From: Streptomyces sp. ADI96-02
Lineage (GTDB): Bacteria; Actinomycetota; Actinomycetes; Streptomycetales; Streptomycetaceae
NCBI RefSeq assembly: GCF_003846185.1
Contig: NZ_ML123034.1
Span: 4,767,587 to 4,831,586, forward strand
DNA: 64,000 nt
Direction: 5' to 3'
Below, one piece after another: positions 59,723-64,000 of this stretch. The position numbers were made by a program, and so were the translations under genes. Within the stretch, counting starts at the first letter, position 1; each line of letters begins with the position of its first letter. The notes under the pieces were generated by a model that worked only from the letters and a program-made list of their open reading frames with translations, ran no database searches and was not told where the DNA came from.

Positions 59723-61486
59723 TCAGCCCTCCAGACGGCTCTCGACGGCCGCGGCCAGCTCACCGATCGTCGCCGCCTCCAGCACGGTCCGGATCGGCAG
59801 CGCGATCGCGAACCGCTCGCGGATCCGGACGGTCAGCCGCGTCGCCTGCACCGAATGCCCGCCGAGACCACTGAAGTTGTCGGTGACCCGCGCCTCCGGA
59901 ATCCCGAGGATGTCCTGCACGATCGCGCAGAGCACGGCCGCCGAGCCGTCCGCCTCGACGGCCTTCCGCACCGGCGACCCGTCCTCCTGCCGCTCGTCCG
60001 CCCCCGGTCCCGGTCCCGGAAGGGCCGCCCGGTCGATCTTCCCGTTGGCCAGCGTCGGGAACCGGTCCAGCACCGCGACCCGGGACGGCACCATGTGCGC
60101 GGGGAGCGACCGCGCCACATGGGCCCGCAGTTCGCCGGGATCGACGGGCGTGCTGACGGTGACACAGCCGACGACGTGCGCGTCCGCGAGTTCCCCCCGC
60201 ACCACCGCGACGGCGACGTCCACCGCCGGATGGGAGGCGAGCCGGGTCTCGATCTCGCCCAGTTCGACGCGGAAGCCGCGCAGCTTCACCTGGCCGTCCA
60301 CCCGGCCCGCGAAGTGCAGCTCCCCTCCCGGACCGCTGCGGCCCCGGTCGCCTGTACGGTACATACGGCTGCCCGGGGGCCCGAACGGGTCGGCCACGAA
60401 CACGGCCGCGGTCGCCGGGAACCGGCGGAGATAGCCGCGTGCCAGACCGCTGCCCGCGATGTACAGCTCGCCCTCCGCCCCGGGCGGGGCCGGGCGCAGC
60501 CGCTCGTCGAGTACCCGCACCTCGTTGCCGATCCACGGAGTGCCGATGCCGACGTCACCGCCCTCGCGCACCGGCCCGCCGACCGTGGCCCCCACGGTCA
60601 CCTCGGTCGGGCCGTAACCATTGAACATCCGCCGTCCCCGCGACCACTTGCGCACCAGCGTCGGCGTGCAGCTGTCGCCCGTGGACATGACGGTCCCGCC
60701 GGCCAGGACGCCGTCGGCGTCCGTCTCGCTGAGCGCGACCGGCGGCAGCACCGCGTGGGTGATGCCGTACGTGCGCAGGGTGTCCCGCAGCGGCAGGCCC
60801 GGCAGCAGGTCCTCCGCGGGGGCCATCACCAGCGCCGCGCCGGACAGCAGCGCCAGGGTGACGTCCCAGAACGCGGCGTCGAAACAGATCGACGCCCACT
60901 GGAGCACCCGGTCGCCGGGCCCGGCCCCCAGGACGGCCGCCTGGGTGGCCGCCATGTCGCGCACGCCCTCGTGGGGCACGGCGACGCCCTTGGGCGTCCC
61001 GGTCGACCCCGAGGTGTAGATGACGTACATCAGGTGATCGGGGCGCAGCTCGGCCAGGCGTTCGTGCTGGGCGACGTCATGCCCCGGCAGTCGCGCGCAC
61101 GAGGCGCGGAACTCCGTTTCGTCCAGGACGAGTTCCGGAAGTCCCGCGCCGAAGGGAGCCACCTGGGACGACCGCAGGAGCAGCGCCGGCCGGGCGTCGG
61201 ACAGGATGAACGACAGCCGGTCGGCCGGATAGGCGGGGTCGAGCGGGAGGTAGGCCCCGCCCGCCTTGAGCACCGCCATGACCGCCACGATCAGTTCGTT
61301 CGACTTCGGCGCGGCTGCGGCCACGAGCGAGTCGGGGCCGACCCCGTGAGCGATCAGGCGGCGGGCGAGCCGGTTGGCCCGGGTGTTGAGCTCCGCGTAC
61401 CCGAACGTGCCGTGCTCGTCGATGAGGGCGGGCTCCCCGCCCCACCGGGCGGCTGCCGACTCGAACAGTGCCGGGACCGTGTTCAA
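59723..61486 (-). CDS. Stand-alone NRPS A-T didomain, predicted tryptophan loading
   Basis: This 587-residue protein has an adenylation domain (5-480) and a C-terminal carrier domain (505-585, Ser545 in GLGGHSVQATRL). Core motifs: YVIYTSGSTGTPKGVAV, NGYGPTEVTVGAT, YRTGDRGRSG, KLRGFRVELGEIE and the lysine motif in NGKIDRAAL. Pocket residues read D-A-W-V-M-T-G-V. The order starts like aromatic codes, but I cannot match it exactly. By synteny with Ecm13 of echinomycin it should load L-tryptophan for beta-hydroxylation by the neighbouring P450. The start is TTG at 61486 with AAGGAG ten bases upstream. It is convergent with the P450 with only six bases between stops. Confidence 0.88.
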   Translation of the reverse strand: MNTVPALFESAAARWGGEPALIDEHGTFGYAELNTRANRLARRLIAHGVGPDSLVAAAAPKSNELIVAVMAVLKAGGAYLPLDPAYPADRLSFILSDARPALLLRSSQVAPFGAGLPELVLDETEFRASCARLPGHDVAQHERLAELRPDHLMYVIYTSGSTGTPKGVAVPHEGVRDMAATQAAVLGAGPGDRVLQWASICFDAAFWDVTLALLSGAALVMAPAEDLLPGLPLRDTLRTYGITHAVLPPVALSETDADGVLAGGTVMSTGDSCTPTLVRKWSRGRRMFNGYGPTEVTVGATVGGPVREGGDVGIGTPWIGNEVRVLDERLRPAPPGAEGELYIAGSGLARGYLRRFPATAAVFVADPFGPPGSRMYRTGDRGRSGPGGELHFAGRVDGQVKLRGFRVELGEIETRLASHPAVDVAVAVVRGELADAHVVGCVTVSTPVDPGELRAHVARSLPAHMVPSRVAVLDRFPTLANGKIDRAALPGPGPGADERQEDGSPVRKAVEADGSAAVLCAIVQDILGIPEARVTDNFSGLGGHSVQATRLTVRIRERFAIALPIRTVLEAATIGELAAAVESRLEG

Positions 61487-61607
61487 CCGCAGTCAGCTCC
61501 TTCTGCGAGTGTCCGTGATCGACGGCGAATCTAACGTCCTCCCCGCCGGGCGCCGGGCGAATCCTTCCCGTCTCTGTCAGGCGCGCCCGGTGCTCGCGGG
61601 GCAGCCC

Positions 61608-62810
61608 TCAGTCGACCTCGGCGGGCACCCGGAGGGCGTCGCGGGACCGGGTGACGGCGGCCGTGCCGTCGCTGACGTGCAGGACCGCGTCGGCCGTGTC
61701 CAGCGTGGCCGGCTCCAGCGGGAAGTAGCCCTGCTGCGGGGAGACGTCGGTCCGGGTCCGGGCGGCGGCCACCGCGGTGGCGGGGACCAGGGCCCAGTCG
61801 GCTGCCCGGCCCTGGAGGCCGCCCTCGTAGGTGTCCGGATCGGGTTCGCCCAGACCCAGGGCCTCGCTGCGGCCCAGGCTGCCGGCCACGAAGGTGTACT
61901 GGTCGCCCAGCAGCGGGGCCACGACCGTGCCCGCGCCGGGCCAGCTGACGCTCAGGTCTCCCAGGCTCCAACTGCTCGGGCCGCGCTGGAGGTGCACGTT
62001 GTGGGCGAAGACCAGCGTCGCGCCCCGGCGGGCCTCGACGCTGCGGATGTCGAGGAGGTTCTGCGCCATGAGGGCGTCCCGGGTGGCGAACAGCCGGCTC
62101 AGCCGGTCACCGGGCTCCAGGCGCTGGGCCGCCTGACCGTGGTAGCGCAGGAGGGCCGCCCCGGCGGCCAGGTGCGTCCTGGCCCGAAGCCACTCGGCGC
62201 GCGAGGTCTGCGCGATCCGCTCGCTCGCACGGGCGTGGAGCTGGGTGAACATGTCCTCCGCGAGGCGCCGCAACCGCTCCGCCTCCGGTGTGGCGCCGAC
62301 GGACTCGGCCGGGTGCATCACCGCCTCCGTACGGCTCCACCGCTCGTCGGCGCCGCACAACTCGGCGATGTCGAGGTCGAGTCGCAGGAAGTCGCGGGCG
62401 TGTTCGAGGTAGCGGCGCGGGCTGGGGGCGCTGGTGGTCTCCATCGGGGTGTCGAAGCCGTGGACGGCCAGCCGCTCGCGCGGCGGCCGGTCCGCGTTGT
62501 GCTCGCGCATCCAGGCGACGAGACGGCGGTTCGCCTCCAGGTCTCCCAGCCGGTGGGAGAAGCCCCCGGCCATCACCTGGTCGAGGTCGTCGTCGCCGCC
62601 CTGGACGTAGGCGTCGACGCGCAGCGCGGCCACGCGGTCGGTCTCCAGGGCGATCGACCGGAAGCCGAGGGGGGCCAGCCGGGCGAGGAGTTCGTTGCGG
62701 ATCCACCCGAAGGCGTGTTCCAGATGGGTGGGTTCCCCGAGTGCCAGCACATCGCACGTGGCCGGGGAGAGGTGGTGAAGGTCCTTGCTCATGTCTGTCA
62801 ATCGAATCAT
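61608..62810 (-). CDS. Erythromycin-esterase family protein
   Basis: This 400-residue protein is related to EreA/EreB. ALGEPTHLEHAFGWIRN carries the family's Glu and His metal/catalytic positions near the N-terminus; ALETDRVAAL, HGFDTPME and LVFAHNVHLQRGPSSW are further conserved blocks. Known members hydrolyse macrolide lactones or act as succinoglycan-type esterases, but most Streptomyces copies are untested. Opening of a depsipeptide ester is conceivable only as speculation. AAAGGG lies seven bases before ATG at 62810; an ATG six codons later is possible. It follows the MerR gene by 18 bases, so the two are co-transcribed. Confidence 0.85.
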   Translation of the reverse strand: MIRLTDMSKDLHHLSPATCDVLALGEPTHLEHAFGWIRNELLARLAPLGFRSIALETDRVAALRVDAYVQGGDDDLDQVMAGGFSHRLGDLEANRRLVAWMREHNADRPPRERLAVHGFDTPMETTSAPSPRRYLEHARDFLRLDLDIAELCGADERWSRTEAVMHPAESVGATPEAERLRRLAEDMFTQLHARASERIAQTSRAEWLRARTHLAAGAALLRYHGQAAQRLEPGDRLSRLFATRDALMAQNLLDIRSVEARRGATLVFAHNVHLQRGPSSWSLGDLSVSWPGAGTVVAPLLGDQYTFVAGSLGRSEALGLGEPDPDTYEGGLQGRAADWALVPATAVAAARTRTDVSPQQGYFPLEPATLDTADAVLHVSDGTAAVTRSRDALRVPAEVD

Positions 62811-62828
62811 TGAAAGACCCTTTGAGAC

Positions 62829-63608
62829 TCAGGGCGACCCGGCCGTACGTGCGGACGGGCCGGCCGCGCCGCCAGGTCTCAAACCGGTCGGCGGGGCGGA
62901 GTCCAGCAGGGGCACGTATTCGGCGAGCCGCGCCGCCGCCCCGAGCATCGACACCCCGCGAACGGTGAGCCGCCGCCGCCAGTCGTCGAGGGCCGCCGAC
63001 AGCGCCTCGGTGCCGCCGGCCGTGCGGATCTGCCGGACGACCGTGCCGATGTGCTCCAGCGGGTAGCCGCCGCGCCGCAGGAGATGGGCCAGTTCGGCGT
63101 CGCGGACGTCCGGCGCCCCGTACGAGCGGTGTCCGGTGACCGGCTCCCGGGCCGGGCTCAGGATGCCCGCCACCTCCCAGTTGCGCAGGGTCGCCGGGGT
63201 GACGCCCAGGCGGCGGGCGAGTTCGCCGATGCTGAGCGGCCGGCCGCCGGCGGGCGGGTCCTCCACGGGGCCGGGGCCGGAGGTCAGGTGCTCGACGGCC
63301 CGGCCCACCGCGTCCAACGTCCCCCGGTCGCGCAGCAACTGGGTGTGGCCCCGGTCGACGGCCGCGAGCGCGGCGTCGAGTTCGCCCGCGTTGAGCGACC
63401 GCATGATCTGCCCGCCGACGGCGTACCCGTAGGCCCCGGTGAGCGCCAGATACGCGCGCAGCGCCGTCGCGTGCCTCTCGGTGTAGGCCCGGTAGCCGGA
63501 CGCGGTGCGCTCGGCGAAGGGGATGAAGCCGTCCCGCTCGTAGTTGCGGACCGCCTGGGTCGAAATGCCGTGCTCACGAGCCAGGTCGAACGGGCGCAGG
63601 TGCTTCAT
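62829..63608 (-). CDS. MerR-type regulator of the TioE family (two HTH domains)
   Basis: This 259-residue protein has two MerR-like helix-turn-helix domains: the first opens LRPFDLAREHGISTQAVRNYERDG (about 3-70), the second LSIGELARRLGVTPATLRNWE (about 125-190). This tandem form is that of TioE from the thiocoraline cluster. ATG at 63608 begins at the conserved sequence; no ribosome-binding site is visible, so translation may be leaderless. A start at 63659 would add 17 unrelated residues. TTTGAGAC elements lie at its promoter and at its end, and probably are its operators. It is divergent from the UvrA-like gene and upstream of the esterase gene. Confidence 0.88.
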   Translation of the reverse strand: MKHLRPFDLAREHGISTQAVRNYERDGFIPFAERTASGYRAYTERHATALRAYLALTGAYGYAVGGQIMRSLNAGELDAALAAVDRGHTQLLRDRGTLDAVGRAVEHLTSGPGPVEDPPAGGRPLSIGELARRLGVTPATLRNWEVAGILSPAREPVTGHRSYGAPDVRDAELAHLLRRGGYPLEHIGTVVRQIRTAGGTEALSAALDDWRRRLTVRGVSMLGAAARLAEYVPLLDSAPPTGLRPGGAAGPSARTAGSP

Positions 63609-63661
63609 GGTTTGAGACTTTATCCCAAGAGAAAGGGGATTCTCGTTCCCAAGTCTCAACC
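63609..63661. promoter_or_regulatory. Inverted repeat GGTTTGAGACTT...AAGTCTCAACC, likely MerR/TioE operator
   Basis: Arms at 63609-63620 and 63651-63661 are separated by 30 bases of comparatively AT-rich DNA, directly between divergent merR and uvrA-like genes. One arm touches the merR start codon, fitting autorepression. Two further matches occur at 62821-62830 (TTTGAGACTC, between merR and the esterase gene) and 62876-62886 (GGTCTCAAACC, near the end of merR). Confidence 0.6.
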
Positions 63662-63766
63662 GAGTTTAAAGGTATACGCTTGACTCACATGAGCCGGGAA
63701 GTTGAGGAATCCGTCGCCACGCCGTACGGCGAAGGCGTGCCGCGTCCGACACTCGAAAGGGACTCC

Positions 63767-64000
63767 ATGACGGTCGGTACAGGTCCGGACAGCCAGTCGC
63801 CCGCCGCGCGTGCTGCCGCCGGCCATGATCTGATCCGTGTGCACGGGGCACGTGAGAACAACCTCAAGAACGTCCATGTCGAGATCCCCAAGCGACAGCT
63901 GACGGTGTTCACCGGGGTGTCCGGCTCGGGCAAGAGCTCGCTGGTGTTCGACACGATCGCCGCGGAGTCCCAGCGGCTGATCAACGAGACGTACAGCGCC
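63767..64000 (+). CDS. UvrA-like ABC ATPase, candidate self-resistance protein (start only)
   Basis: Only the first 78 residues are in the window. After a 20-residue leader the UvrA N-terminus is clear: VHGARENNLKNVHVEIP, then FTGVSGSGKSSLVFDTIAAE (Walker A). It then continues SQRLINETYSA, where housekeeping UvrA has a different sequence (GQRRYVESLSAYARQ), so this is the UvrA-like paralogue type (DrrC, Ecm16, TioU). Such proteins protect producers of DNA-intercalating drugs. AAAGGGA five bases before ATG at 63767 supports this start; ATG at 63689 is in frame and would add 26 residues. Confidence 0.85.
   Translation, partial: MTVGTGPDSQSPAARAAAGHDLIRVHGARENNLKNVHVEIPKRQLTVFTGVSGSGKSSLVFDTIAAESQRLINETYSA

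Noticed and set aside
33736..61486. 3-Hydroxyquinaldic acid cap (thiocoraline/SW-163 type) instead of quinoxaline
   Set aside because: No aminotransferase of the kind used for hydroxyquinaldic acid was seen, while the dehydrogenase and KMO-like genes fit the quinoxaline route. Kept only as a weaker alternative.
63767..64000. Housekeeping excinuclease UvrA
   Set aside because: The sequence after Walker A (SQRLINETYSA) differs from repair UvrA, and the gene is divergent from a TioE-type regulator next to an intercalator cluster.

Overview
The window is GC-rich actinobacterial DNA, almost certainly from a Streptomyces chromosome. The grounds are very high GC in third codon positions, frequent GTG and TTG starts, a complete GlgE-pathway locus, an EF-hand calcium-binding protein, and an ATP-binding (HATPase) regulator of the type common in that genus.

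Left part (1-31160), mostly primary and cell-envelope functions. A CitA/DcuS-type sensor kinase, cut by the window edge, is divergent from a DctA dicarboxylate carrier. Next comes the glycogen/alpha-glucan locus: glgB, maltokinase, treS and glgE on the minus strand, divergent from glgP. Together they convert trehalose to maltose to maltose-1-phosphate to branched alpha-glucan, and recycle it. An M4 metalloprotease, an alpha/beta hydrolase of the cofactor-free haloperoxidase type, a heterodimeric ABC exporter pair and glgX follow. Then come two tandem lipoprotein L,D-transpeptidases, an enoyl-CoA hydratase, an HATPase regulator, an EF-hand protein, a CopD-like membrane protein, a type-B carboxylesterase, and a fragment resembling the C-terminus of a secreted hydrolase.

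Transition (31161-33660). A class I terpene synthase carries a TTA codon near its start. After a gene-poor stretch with short tandem repeats lies a decayed pcaB (3-carboxymuconate cycloisomerase) remnant that marks the edge of the next block.

Right part (33736-64000): a biosynthetic gene cluster whose gene content and module order match the echinomycin/triostin (quinoxaline bis-intercalator) family. Supply of the aromatic cap: a stand-alone A-T didomain with MbtH protein, P450 and thioesterase (Trp loading, beta-hydroxylation, release), then tryptophan 2,3-dioxygenase, a kynurenine-3-monooxygenase-like FAD enzyme and an isopropylmalate-dehydrogenase-like enzyme. An aryl-AMP ligase activates the cap. 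Assembly: NRPS 1 (C-A-T-E-C-A-T; D-Ser, then a small residue) and NRPS 2 (C-A-MT-T-C-A-MT-T-TE; N-Me-Cys, then N-Me-Val-like), with a terminal TE expected to dimerise and cyclise. A winged-helix regulator lies inside the cluster. At the right edge are an erythromycin-esterase-family protein, a TioE-type MerR regulator and the start of a UvrA-like protein, a type known as self-resistance in this antibiotic family. Genes for the disulfide/thioacetal bridge are not seen and may lie beyond position 64000.
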